Assembly: GCA_947467345.1 (NCBI GenBank)
Contig: CANIHD010000003.1
Location: forward strand, 62,001 to 126,000
Source of the DNA: Alphaproteobacteria bacterium
Lineage (GTDB): Bacteria > Pseudomonadota > Alphaproteobacteria > Micropepsales > Micropepsaceae
DNA: 64,000 nucleotides
Direction: 5' to 3'
The position numbers were made by a program, and so were the translations under genes. The notes beneath the pieces are model-generated. The model had not been told where the DNA came from. It made no database searches and was given only the letters and a program-made list of their open reading frames with translations. Below are positions 56,215 to 64,000 of this stretch, piece after piece. Each line of letters starts with the position of its first letter. Position 1 is the stretch's first letter.

Positions 56215-56849
56215 GGAAAAAGTCTAGCAATTCTCCACGGTGTGTCCAACGTATCGCGGGTATACATCACTCGTTCATGCAGACGGAACGGACGGTCGCG
56301 CCAGAATTCTACGGCGAGCGGCTGCAAGCGATAGCCGACCCAATAGTCGGGACGCGGCACCGTCGAAAGTGCATATTTAGCAGCGTATCTTGCGACTTCT
56401 TTTTTAAGTGCAAAGCGGCTTTCCAGCGGGCGCGATTGCTGGGAAGCCCATGCACCGATCTGGCTGTCCTTGGGACGGCTCTTGAAATACGCATCCGCTT
56501 CGCCTTGCGAAGCGAGAATGACACTGCCTCTCACCCGCACCTGACGCCGTAAAGATTTCCAGTGGAAGCAGATTGCCGCGCGCGGATTGGCGGTGAGTTC
56601 AACGCCCTTCGCGCTTTCGCGATTGGTGTAGAAAACGAAGCCGTTGTGATCGACCGCTTTCAGCAGAACCATGCGCACATCGGGCAGGCCCGCCTCATCG
56701 ACCGTCGCCAGCGACATGGCGTCAGGATCGTTCAGCTCTTTGGCTTTCGCCTCGGCGTACCAGTCTTGGAATTGCGCGATAGGATCGGCCGCCGGTGCGC
56801 CATCTGAATCGCGCGTTTGCTCGTTGTCGGCAGCACTCAATTTCGGCAC
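56211..56849 (-). CDS. pdxH: Pyridoxamine 5'-phosphate oxidase
   Basis: The product has 212 residues. FMN- and substrate-binding blocks are clear: [39 protein letters not shown] and the C-terminal [14 protein letters not shown]. It makes pyridoxal phosphate, the cofactor of GcvPB and ThrC in this window. It follows the bicupin gene by 20 bases and is coupled to the cation efflux gene. Confidence 0.95.
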   Translation of the reverse strand: MPKLSAADNEQTRDSDGAPAADPIAQFQDWYAEAKAKELNDPDAMSLATVDEAGLPDVRMVLLKAVDHNGFVFYTNRESAKGVELTANPRAAICFHWKSLRRQVRVRGSVILASQGEADAYFKSRPKDSQIGAWASQQSRPLESRFALKKEVARYAAKYALSTVPRPDYWVGYRLQPLAVEFWRDRPFRLHERVMYTRDTLDTPWRIARLFP

Positions 56850-56869
56850 CCTTCAAAACAAGGCGGCTG

Positions 56870-58099
56870 CTATTCCTTCGGCAGCTCGCCTTTGTAGTTC
56901 GGATCGTAATATTCCGGCTTCATACGGCTCGCCACGCCTTCGCGCTTCAATGCCGCCTGGAAATCCTGCGCCACATGCGTGTCCTCCAACCAATAGGGAA
57001 TATTGGTTCCGCCTTCATGCAGATCCATGCCAGTATAATCGGTGTGCTTCTCGCCCGGCGGGCCAGGTTCGCGGCCCGGATTCCACGGACCGAACCAAGC
57101 CATCAGCCGTAAGGGTTCTTTTGAAACGCCGAAATGCTGGTGATACCAGCGCGCGCCGCCTGGCGCCGCCGAGATCATGCCCACGGGCTCATAATCGATG
57201 CGCCGGACTTCATCGGCCTTGCCGTCTTTCCACGGCGTCTCGCCAAGGCGTTCCGGCCAGGTGTGTGTGTAACCCTTGCCTTTGATGCAGATCAGGATGG
57301 CTGCGGACGTGTGCGCGTGCGCCTTCGAATATTTGCCGGTCTCGTGCTGACCGATCCAATAATAGAACGTGTTGTTGGTCATGAACGGTTCGACGCGGCG
57401 GTAGCCGGGCGAACGGCGATTGTCTAAAGGCAGATCGCAATTGACGACATCGGGAATGAAATTCGTTTTGCGCATGGCAAGGCCACGCACCGGATCGGGC
57501 TCCACGTCGTCTTTATATTTGTAGTAATCTTCGGCGCCGGAGAAGCGGTCGCGGAACTGCATTGGGCAGTTGAAAATCGCGTCCACGCTTTGCAGCGTGT
57601 TCATCACGATGGGCGCCGTTGTGCCGGCGAGAAGAACCGCCGGCGAAGAACTCGCATTGACGATGCGATGCATCGCGTTCATCGGAATCGAGAACAGCGA
57701 TCCCGCCTGCCACTCGAACACATGTTTCTTGGTCTCGCCGTCCAACCACACTTCGGTGGTACCGCGCCCCTCCACCACAAACATGATTTTTTCAAACAGA
57801 TGTTTTTCCGGATTCAGCGCGCCCGCGCCGGGCACCTCCACCAGAAAGCAGCCCCATTTCGATTCCGTGCCGTGAAGCTGGATATAGGTGCCGCGCCCGC
57901 CGGTGCGCTTCCACGGCGCCAGCGGAAGATTTTGCACCTGGGAAATGCCGATATCGCGGAAGCAAGGAATGCCTTCCGATTCCATGAACTCGTCATACGG
58001 CGTTTTGACTCGACCCCATTTACCGAAGCCCGCGCGCTGTCCTGCTTTCGGCTCGTGCCAATGAGTGGCGTTGTCCAATCTGCCGGTTACGTCGTGCAT
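56870..58099 (-). CDS. Bicupin protein, ring-cleavage dioxygenase-like
   Basis: The product has 409 residues with two cupin domains, about 75-175 and 250-340. The second has KAHAHTSAAI and later WYHQHFG, consistent with a metal site of the 2-His-Glu type; the first is closer to FEKIMFVVEGRGTTEVWLDG and AMHRIVNAS. The layout recalls gentisate 1,2-dioxygenase or a related iron-dependent oxygenase, but the substrate is unknown. It sits 139 bases downstream of a solute-binding protein gene on the same strand, so uptake and degradation of one compound is likely. Confidence 0.8.
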   Translation of the reverse strand: MHDVTGRLDNATHWHEPKAGQRAGFGKWGRVKTPYDEFMESEGIPCFRDIGISQVQNLPLAPWKRTGGRGTYIQLHGTESKWGCFLVEVPGAGALNPEKHLFEKIMFVVEGRGTTEVWLDGETKKHVFEWQAGSLFSIPMNAMHRIVNASSSPAVLLAGTTAPIVMNTLQSVDAIFNCPMQFRDRFSGAEDYYKYKDDVEPDPVRGLAMRKTNFIPDVVNCDLPLDNRRSPGYRRVEPFMTNNTFYYWIGQHETGKYSKAHAHTSAAILICIKGKGYTHTWPERLGETPWKDGKADEVRRIDYEPVGMISAAPGGARWYHQHFGVSKEPLRLMAWFGPWNPGREPGPPGEKHTDYTGMDLHEGGTNIPYWLEDTHVAQDFQAALKREGVASRMKPEYYDPNYKGELPKE

Positions 58100-58238
58100 G
58101 GTTTCTCCTGTCGCGAGGGTGTCGTTACGGCCGCGCGCACGCGGTCAGGATGCGTCATCCCATGCCACCCCAGAGAGGGTGTTGTCCACGGCAAAGGACC
58201 TAAATTGAGAGCGTGCGCTCGGCGAACAGCTTGGTTTT

Positions 58239-59285
58239 TCAGGGTTTTTTGTACAAAGCGTCAATCCAGCCGCTCTTATCTAGCTCAGTCACAAAGCTCG
58301 CATCGTAAAAATCTTCCGCTTTGTGCTGCATCATCTCGCGATAGTTGAAAATCTCCATCGTCTTCTTGATGCCGTCCACGGTCGGATAGGGCTTGGCGGG
58401 AATACCTGCGACTTGGTTGTACATCCGGTCCTGCGCTTGCGGATCACGGATGTTGAACCACTTCACCATCGCGGCATTGAACGCCTGCTTATTGGATTTG
58501 ATCAGCGCCACTGCTTCGATGGACGACTTCATAAACTGCATGGCAGTGTCGTGATTGTTACGCAACCACGCGCGTTGCGCATTGAGGCCCGAACCCGCCA
58601 CCGGAATTTTAAATGTGGTGAGATCTGCAAGGTCGTGCAGACCTTGTTTTATCGCCAACGACTCTACCAAAGCACTGCCGATGAATGCATCGATGCGCCC
58701 CGTGGTCAGCGCGGCCGGTGTATTGCCGTTGATGTAGATGGAAATGTCGCGCTGCGGATCCCAACCCATCTGACGCGCGAATGCGATGATGGTGAGGTGC
58801 GTCACAGAATCATCGCCGGAATAGCCGATGCGCTTGCCCTTGAGATCAGCAAGCTTGGTGATCGATTTGTTGCTGATGATGTGATCGCGCACCAAACCTT
58901 CAAACGTCGCGATGATCACGCGGTCGGCCGCGTCCACATCGCGCGTGAAACTGACGATCATCGGCGTGCCGCCGCCAACCGAAATATGTGCGGTGTCCCC
59001 GGCATCCGAAACATATTGGTCCGGAACCATCACGCCCTGGCGCCGCGCTTTATCGGCCGCATAGGGCGTAATGTATTGGTGCACGGTGAGACCGTTCTTG
59101 GCGTAGATGCCGTTATCGGCAGCGACCAGAAACGGAACCTTGTTGAGCGACACATCGCCGAGAGAAATTTGCAGCGCGCCGGGTGGCGCCACGCGCGGAG
59201 CCGCGGCTGGTGCCGGTGCGGCAGCAGCCAGACCGCTGCCCAATAGAATCGCCGTCGCAACGGACCAGATTTTGTTTCTCAGCAT
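58239..59285 (-). CDS. NitT/TauT-type ABC transporter substrate-binding protein
   Basis: The product has 348 residues from the ATG at 59285, which follows GGGAGGATG; the frame opens upstream without family sequence. A signal peptide ends near residue 22 (GLAAAAP). The fold is SsuA/TauA-like (VAADNGIYAKNGLTVHQY, LADLKGKRIGYSGDDSVTHL). Such receptors bind sulfonates, nitrate, pyrimidine precursors or aromatic acids. No ABC permease or ATPase is adjacent. It precedes the bicupin gene and is divergent from dnaJ. Confidence 0.9.
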   Translation of the reverse strand: MLRNKIWSVATAILLGSGLAAAAPAPAAAPRVAPPGALQISLGDVSLNKVPFLVAADNGIYAKNGLTVHQYITPYAADKARRQGVMVPDQYVSDAGDTAHISVGGGTPMIVSFTRDVDAADRVIIATFEGLVRDHIISNKSITKLADLKGKRIGYSGDDSVTHLTIIAFARQMGWDPQRDISIYINGNTPAALTTGRIDAFIGSALVESLAIKQGLHDLADLTTFKIPVAGSGLNAQRAWLRNNHDTAMQFMKSSIEAVALIKSNKQAFNAAMVKWFNIRDPQAQDRMYNQVAGIPAKPYPTVDGIKKTMEIFNYREMMQHKAEDFYDASFVTELDKSGWIDALYKKP

Positions 59286-59428
59286 GTCATCCTCCCGATT
59301 GGGCGCTCTTATCCCCGAGCGTCCCTTGGGAAGACTTATAGCCCAATTTCGAGAGGGGCTTAACCTCCCGGGCATGGCATTCCTATATAGTCGGAGAGAA
59401 CGTCCACTTGAGTCCCGAGCGGTAGAGC

Positions 59429-60364
59429 ATGCGAGATCCTTACGAAGTCCTGGGGGTGCCAAAGAAGGCGACGGAAGCCGAGATCAAGAAGGCGTTCCGC
59501 ACCCTCGCCAAAAAACATCACCCGGACACACACGGGAACGCCCCCGACAAGGTGAAGAAGTTTCAGGAGATCAGCGGCGCCTATGAGGTGATCGGGGATA
59601 AGGAAAAGCGCGCCCAATATGACCGCGGCGAGATCGATGCTGCCGGTCAGCCGCGCGGCTTCGACCCCGGTGCGCAAGGCTTCGGCGGCGGCTTTCGCCC
59701 ACGCACAGGCGGCCGGCGTGGCGGGCCGGGAGAGTCCGGATTTCAATGGAACAGCGGCGCTGGCGCAGAAGGCGTTCGGGCCGAAGATATTTTCTCCGAC
59801 CTCTTTGGTGGCTCGCGCCGCTCCCGCCAGCCCCAAAAGGGGCAGGATATTCAGCTCGCCACGACCATCACCCTGGAAGAGGCAGCTTCGGGCGGCTCGC
59901 GCCGGGTGGTGCTGGGCGACGGCAAAGAGCTCGAAGTCCGTATTCCGCCAGGCGTAAAAGAGGGTCAGACCATCCGCGTGCGGGGCCAAGGCGGCCCCGG
60001 TGGCCAAGGCGGACCGCCGGGCGATGTGCTGATCAACGTTGCCATCGCCCCCCATGCAAGCTTCACCCGCGACGGGCGCGATTTGAAACTGGATCTGCCC
60101 ATCTCGCTGCAGGAAGCCATTTTGGGCGGCAAAGTGCCTGCCCCGACCCTGGCGGGCGCCGTATCGCTGACCGTGCCGCCCCATTCCAATAGCGGCCGGA
60201 CACTGCGCTTAAAGGGCAAGGGTCTACCCGGCTCCGGCAAAGAAGAGGCCGGCGACCTCTATGTCCGCCTCGTGGTGATGCTGCCGGAACCTGGGGACAA
60301 GCAGCTCGATGACTTCATTCATGGCTGGCAAAGCGCCTACGACCCCCGCGCCAAGCTGAAATAG
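59429..60364 (+). CDS. DnaJ-type co-chaperone, CbpA-like
   Basis: The product has 311 residues. The J-domain is at residues 3-67 with HPD at 31-33, followed by a Gly/Arg-rich region and the DnaJ C-terminal peptide-binding domain (about 140-310). It lacks the CxxCxGxG zinc fingers of DnaJ proper, so it is the type II form. It would stimulate DnaK. Its promoter shares a 143-base gap with the divergent substrate-binding protein gene. Confidence 0.93.
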   Translation: MRDPYEVLGVPKKATEAEIKKAFRTLAKKHHPDTHGNAPDKVKKFQEISGAYEVIGDKEKRAQYDRGEIDAAGQPRGFDPGAQGFGGGFRPRTGGRRGGPGESGFQWNSGAGAEGVRAEDIFSDLFGGSRRSRQPQKGQDIQLATTITLEEAASGGSRRVVLGDGKELEVRIPPGVKEGQTIRVRGQGGPGGQGGPPGDVLINVAIAPHASFTRDGRDLKLDLPISLQEAILGGKVPAPTLAGAVSLTVPPHSNSGRTLRLKGKGLPGSGKEEAGDLYVRLVVMLPEPGDKQLDDFIHGWQSAYDPRAKLK

Positions 60365-60420
60365 CTTCTGTTCGCCGCGTCCCCTCCGCTATATGCCTAT
60401 CGTTGACTCGAGGGGGATGC

Positions 60421-61239
60421 ATGACAGGTCTAATGACCGGCAAGCGCGGGCTCATTATGGGCGTAGCGAACGAGCGCTCGATTGCCTGGGGCATCGCGCA
60501 ATCGCTTCACGCCCAAGGGGCGGAGCTTGCCTTTTCTTATCTCGGCGACGCCTTCAAGAAGCGCGTCGGCCCGCTGACCGAATCCATGAAACCGGCGGCG
60601 CTGGTCGATTGCGACGTACAGAACCCTGCCTCCATCGACGCTGCCTTCGCGCAGCTCGGCAAGGTTTGGGACAGTTTGGACTTTCTGGTCCATGCCATCG
60701 CCTTCTCCGACAAAGACGGATTGAAGGGCCGCTACATCGACACCACGCCCGAAAACTTCGCCATGACCATGAATGTGAGTTGCTACTCCTTCACCGCGGT
60801 GGCGCAGCGCGCCGAAAAAATGATGACCAAGGGCGGCAGCATGCTGACCCTCACCTATTACGGCGCCGAAAAAGTCATGCCGCATTATAATGTCATGGGC
60901 GTCGCCAAGGCCGCACTGGAAGCCAGCGTCCGCTATATGGCGGAAGATCTCGGCAAGAAGAACATCCGCGTCAACGCATTGTCGGCAGGTCCCATCAAGA
61001 CGCTGGCCGCCGCCGGCATCAATGATTTCCGCTACATTCTGAAATGGAACGAATTGAACGCGCCGTTGCGCCGCACCGTTTCCATTCAAGATGTCGGCGA
61101 CTCGTCGCTGTTCCTGCTGTCCGATCTCAGCCGCGGCATTACCGGCGAGGTGATGCATGTTGATGCCGGCTACCACATTGTCGGCATGAAGGCAGAGGAC
61201 GCGCCGGACATCGCCGTTGCCTCGCGAGGCGATGTTTAA
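60421..61239 (+). CDS. fabI: Enoyl-[acyl-carrier-protein] reductase
   Basis: The product has 272 residues from the ATG at 60421. The NAD site is GVANERSIAWGIAQSLHAQG, and the active-site Tyr and Lys lie in TYYGAEKVMPHYNVMGVAKA. LSAGPIKTLAAAGI is the family FabI block. It carries out the last reduction in fatty acid elongation. The following histidine phosphatase gene overlaps its end by 8 bases, and aroC follows after that. Confidence 0.96.
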   Translation: MTGLMTGKRGLIMGVANERSIAWGIAQSLHAQGAELAFSYLGDAFKKRVGPLTESMKPAALVDCDVQNPASIDAAFAQLGKVWDSLDFLVHAIAFSDKDGLKGRYIDTTPENFAMTMNVSCYSFTAVAQRAEKMMTKGGSMLTLTYYGAEKVMPHYNVMGVAKAALEASVRYMAEDLGKKNIRVNALSAGPIKTLAAAGINDFRYILKWNELNAPLRRTVSIQDVGDSSLFLLSDLSRGITGEVMHVDAGYHIVGMKAEDAPDIAVASRGDV

Positions 61240-61846
61240 GGCGCAAAGCTTCCCAGTCTATTTCGCGCGCCACGGCGAAACTCTGAACAATGTCGCGCAG
61301 CGTTGGCAGGGGCGAAACGATTCGCCGTTGACGCCGCGCGGGGAAAAACAGGCGCGCGAAACCGGCTTGATCCTGAAGGATCTGATCTCGACGGCGCATC
61401 CGCCACTCTTCGTAGCGAGCCCATTGGGCCGCACCCGCGCCACCATGGAAATCGCGCTTCTTACGCTCGGTCTGCCGCGCGACGCCTACACCACCGAAGA
61501 CCGCCTGATGGAGGTGGACCTCGGCGAGTGGACTGGACTGCCCGCGGATGACGTCAGGATTCACGACAAGGCGCGTTTTGAGGCGAGGTCGCGCGACCGC
61601 TGGAATGTCCCCTGCCCCGGCGGCGAAAGCTACGCCATGGTCGCGGCCCGCGCCGAAGATTGGCTGGCCAGGCTGACCGGACCGACCGTCGCCGTTTCAC
61701 ACGGCGTGTTCGGCCGCATCTTGCGCTGCCTCTATGCCGGGCTTCCCTGGCAGCAGATTGCCGAAATGGACGAGCCGCATGGCGCGGTTTTCCGGCTTGA
61801 GAGGGGCACTGTGGCGCGGTTTGACGGCGCCCCACGCGTTCCATAG
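61232..61846 (+). CDS. Histidine phosphatase family protein
   Basis: The product has 204 residues from the ATG at 61232, within the fabI end. ARHGETLNN carries the phospho-accepting histidine and SHGVFGRIL the second histidine, as in phosphoglycerate-mutase-like phosphatases. It may act as a cofactor-dependent mutase or as a general sugar phosphatase; the short length and divergence favour a phosphatase. A fabI-phosphatase-aroC order is frequent in alphaproteobacteria. Confidence 0.9.
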   Translation: MFKAQSFPVYFARHGETLNNVAQRWQGRNDSPLTPRGEKQARETGLILKDLISTAHPPLFVASPLGRTRATMEIALLTLGLPRDAYTTEDRLMEVDLGEWTGLPADDVRIHDKARFEARSRDRWNVPCPGGESYAMVAARAEDWLARLTGPTVAVSHGVFGRILRCLYAGLPWQQIAEMDEPHGAVFRLERGTVARFDGAPRVP

Positions 61847-61855
61847 AACGAACCC

Positions 61856-62959
61856 ATGTCGCACAACAGTTTCGGCCACCTCTTTCGCGTGACCACCTTC
61901 GGCGAAAGCCACGGGCCGGCGATCGGCTGTATTGTCGATGGCTGCCCGCCGGGCATCGCGCTGACGGAAGCGGACATTCAGATCGATCTGGATCGCCGCC
62001 GCCCCGGACAATCGAAATATACCACGCAGCGGCAAGAGGCCGACGCGGTGCGTATTTTGTCGGGCGTGTTCCAAGACGAGCGCATGAAGGCGCAAGTCAC
62101 CACCGGCACGCCGATTGCGCTGATGATCGAGAACACCGACGCGAAGTCGAAAGACTATTCCGACATTCGCGACAAGTTCCGCCCCGGCCATGCCGATTAC
62201 ACCTATTGGGCGAAATATGGCGTACGTGATTATCGCGGTGGTGGTCGCCAATCGGCGCGCGAAACCGCGACGCGCGTGGCTGCCGGCGCGGTGGCGCGGA
62301 AAATTCTCACGCATCTTTACAGCAAGGAAGTGAACATTCGCGGCGCGCTGACGCAGATGGGCACCGAGACCATCGACCGCAAGAATTGGGATTGGGACGA
62401 AGTGGCGAACAATCCCTTCTTCACGCCCGATGCGAAAGCCGCCGCGCGCTTTGCCACCTATCTCGATGGCATTCGCAAGAAGGGTTCATCCATCGGCGCT
62501 GTTGTTGAAGTGATCGCCGATGGCATTCCCGTCGGCCTTGGCGCGCCGCTTTACGGTAAGCTCGATGCCGATTTGGCTTCCGCCATTATGAGCATCAATG
62601 CGGTGAAGGCCGTGGAGATCGGCGACGGCATGGCGGTGGCCACGCTCACCGGCGAAGAAAATGCCGATGAAATGCGCAAGGGCCACAAAGGCGCGCCGGA
62701 ATTTCTGTCCAATCATGCGGGCGGTATCCTCGGCGGCATCTCCACCGGCCAGCCCATCGTGACGCGCTTCGCAGTGAAGCCGACCTCGTCAATTCTGACG
62801 CCGCGTAAGACCATCGACATCGACGGTAACGAGACCGAGATTTTCACCAAAGGCCGACACGATCCCTGCGTCGGCATTCGCGCGGTGCCCGTCGGCGAAG
62901 CCATGGTCGCCTGCGTCCTCGCCGACCACGCTCTGCGCCACCGTGCGCAGATGGGGTGA
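61856..62959 (+). CDS. aroC: Chorismate synthase
   Basis: The product has 367 residues. [19 protein letters not shown] is the FMN-site block, with [32 protein letters not shown] and [16 protein letters not shown]. It makes chorismate for aromatic amino acids and ubiquinone (see ubiA, ubiD). Its TGA is directly followed by the reverse-strand stop of the next gene, TGATCA, with no spacer. Confidence 0.97.
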   Translation: MSHNSFGHLFRVTTFGESHGPAIGCIVDGCPPGIALTEADIQIDLDRRRPGQSKYTTQRQEADAVRILSGVFQDERMKAQVTTGTPIALMIENTDAKSKDYSDIRDKFRPGHADYTYWAKYGVRDYRGGGRQSARETATRVAAGAVARKILTHLYSKEVNIRGALTQMGTETIDRKNWDWDEVANNPFFTPDAKAAARFATYLDGIRKKGSSIGAVVEVIADGIPVGLGAPLYGKLDADLASAIMSINAVKAVEIGDGMAVATLTGEENADEMRKGHKGAPEFLSNHAGGILGGISTGQPIVTRFAVKPTSSILTPRKTIDIDGNETEIFTKGRHDPCVGIRAVPVGEAMVACVLADHALRHRAQMG

Positions 62960-63397
62960 TCAAACACCCTCGTAGTCGTCGACCATTTTTTCGAGCGCCT
63001 CTCGTTCGCCAGGACTCTCTATAGTCGGATCGCCCAAAACGTTGCGGATGAGATAGAACTCGGCATCGCTTCTAATCCGCCCGCGCTTTACGATAGCCGC
63101 GTATTTTTTCGAAAATCGGCGCCGTACTTCTGAAAGCGTCAGAATGCCCAGCCCGTGAAGAAGCTCATCTGTCTTCGCTACCTCTTTCGGATCGAGCTCG
63201 AACGACATTTCAACGCAGTCATTGATCCCCATGCGCAGACCAGATGCCGCCTTCTTGGGATGTTCTGTTTCCAATCTTTCGAGAACTGCACTGGGGCGCT
63301 GTTCCGGAGGCAGATTCTGAGCGCCGAAGTACCGGTCGGCGAAGAAGGAAAAGAATTCCTTCAATTCCAGATATTCACGACTGCGCTTCGACGCCAT
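62960..63397 (-). CDS. Unknown hydrophilic protein
   Basis: The product has 145 residues, charged and helical (KRSREYLELKEFFSFFADRY, VRRRFSKKYAAIVKRG). No signal peptide or membrane segment is seen. I do not recognise a family. It lies 26 bases downstream of the C13 peptidase gene on the same strand, so it may be expressed with it, and it is convergent with aroC. Confidence 0.75.
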   Translation of the reverse strand: MASKRSREYLELKEFFSFFADRYFGAQNLPPEQRPSAVLERLETEHPKKAASGLRMGINDCVEMSFELDPKEVAKTDELLHGLGILTLSEVRRRFSKKYAAIVKRGRIRSDAEFYLIRNVLGDPTIESPGEREALEKMVDDYEGV

Positions 63398-63423
63398 CGG
63401 ATCGGTCTACCCGTGTCGGCTCG

Positions 63424-64000
63424 TTACAAAGGTTGGTCGGAGGCAGCAGTTGCCGGCTCAGGCACCACCGGCGGCGGTGTTGAGACCGGATAGAATTTCA
63501 AAAGCCGCGCGAGATTGTCGCCGAGATACAATTGCGGTTCCGACGGCGGTGTCATGCCTTCTTTGACTTCACGCGCGTCCACGCAGGCGCGCGTGCCTTC
63601 CGCAAGCTCCAGAAATGTCGGCGACTTCGGAATGGCTTCCAGCACGCATTGATCGAAGAAGGTGTAGTCCAAATCTTCGCTGCAACCGAACGAGGTTCGG
63701 TCAGGGCGTGCGGCGGTCAGGATCATGCGGTTTTCGGTGGCCAGCGGCCCGATGAAGATTCCGGAATAGCAGGCGGAAAAAATGAGCACGCTCGGGCGAT
63801 TGCCGCATGCATCGTCGATGATTTCCCCGATGCCGCTGGGCGACACCAGAAAATCACCGATGACGATGCCGTTCGGCGCGCCATGCGAGGTGAAATAGAC
63901 AAAGCACCCGGCACGCGCGCTAAGCGTCATCTGCTTCAGCGTATCGCCAATGGTGCGGTAGTCGGACCGCATCGGCGCATCCGCATAGCGATTGGGACGC
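63424..64000 (-). CDS. C13 (legumain-like) cysteine peptidase, 5' end outside the window
   Basis: The frame remains open to the window edge; in-frame residues RPNRYADAP precede the first ATG (63972), so the N-terminus is missing. The C13 catalytic dyad is seen as His in YFTSHGAPNG and Cys in IFSACYSG. The family cleaves after Asn or Asp in eukaryotes; bacterial members are not well studied. The C-terminus ends in a Pro-rich tail (STPPPVVPEPATAA). The caspase-like clan CD fold invites comparison with regulated-death systems, but nothing in the neighbourhood shows such a role. Confidence 0.85.
   Translation of the reverse strand, partial: RPNRYADAPMRSDYRTIGDTLKQMTLSARAGCFVYFTSHGAPNGIVIGDFLVSPSGIGEIIDDACGNRPSVLIFSACYSGIFIGPLATENRMILTAARPDRTSFGCSEDLDYTFFDQCVLEAIPKSPTFLELAEGTRACVDAREVKEGMTPPSEPQLYLGDNLARLLKFYPVSTPPPVVPEPATAASDQPL

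Noticed and set aside
62960-64000. Caspase-like defence or abortive-infection system
   Set aside because: A C13 peptidase and one unknown gene are not enough; no gasdermin, sensor NTPase or other effector gene is seen, and the neighbours are housekeeping genes.

Overview
This window reads as an ordinary, gene-dense stretch of a chromosome from an alphaproteobacterium. The reasons are the aa3-type oxidase cluster coxB-coxA-ctaB-coxF-ctaG-coxC-DUF983-SURF1, the lipid A/Kdo cluster carrying a DUF4170 gene and a nearby DUF2093 gene, a split glycine decarboxylase (gcvPA/gcvPB), a quinone pair ubiA/ubiD, and a dispersed palindromic repeat of a kind I recall from alphaproteobacteria. Details recall Rhizomicrobium/Micropepsaceae-like genomes, but order and genus cannot be fixed by reading alone. 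I saw no prophage, transposase, CRISPR array, tRNA or rRNA. Almost everything is core metabolism.

Left part (1-9.6 kb): a truncated alpha/beta hydrolase with a TctC-like solute-binding protein, an outer-membrane CBM9/DUF5916 protein, a pentapeptide-repeat protein with its own terminator, then the glycine cleavage operon gcvT-gcvH-gcvPA-gcvPB (minus strand) behind a tandem glycine riboswitch. 9.6-16.2 kb: argS with a lipoprotein, then ispH-thrB-rnhA on the plus strand, a peroxiredoxin, an AlgH/YqgE protein and a CBS-pair protein. 16.2-17 kb is the longest gene-free stretch. It is not empty: it holds a good promoter and structured leader for the CBS gene, a possible small transcription unit with a 25-codon ORF and terminator, and a run of four adjoining hairpins that looks like an undescribed structured RNA.

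17-29.5 kb, all minus strand: a GGDEF/EAL protein and a GNAT acetyltransferase, then a tightly coupled chain from coxB through SURF1 to thrC and an M16 peptidase. It includes a 46-residue CoxF-like gene, and DUF983 appears fused to SURF1 only because of a one-base frameshift. 29.8-41.4 kb: tldD with two small membrane genes, gshA and rsmE, ubiA, a protein methyltransferase, ubiD, an HbpS-like protein, a di-haem cytochrome c, tldE/pmbA and a CysQ-like phosphatase. 41.4-46.9 kb: DUF4170, msbA-like, waaA, lpxK and an LpxL-type acyltransferase, a compact set for building and flipping lipid A-Kdo. 46.8-53 kb: an M23 peptidase, DUF2093 and xseA, purD with a PAP2 phosphatase, the dispersed repeat, a frameshifted unknown gene and tadA. 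53-64 kb: an Rlu pseudouridine synthase, a TPR glycosyltransferase, a cation efflux protein, pdxH, a bicupin and its solute-binding neighbour, a DnaJ-type protein, fabI, a histidine phosphatase, aroC, an unknown protein and a truncated C13 (legumain-like) peptidase.

Many neighbours are translationally coupled by ATGA, TAATG or TTGA overlaps. I found no convincing new defence or biosynthetic system. The strongest unexplained signals are the RNA-like elements at 16.2-16.95 kb, and two single-base frameshifts in homopolymers that may be assembly errors.
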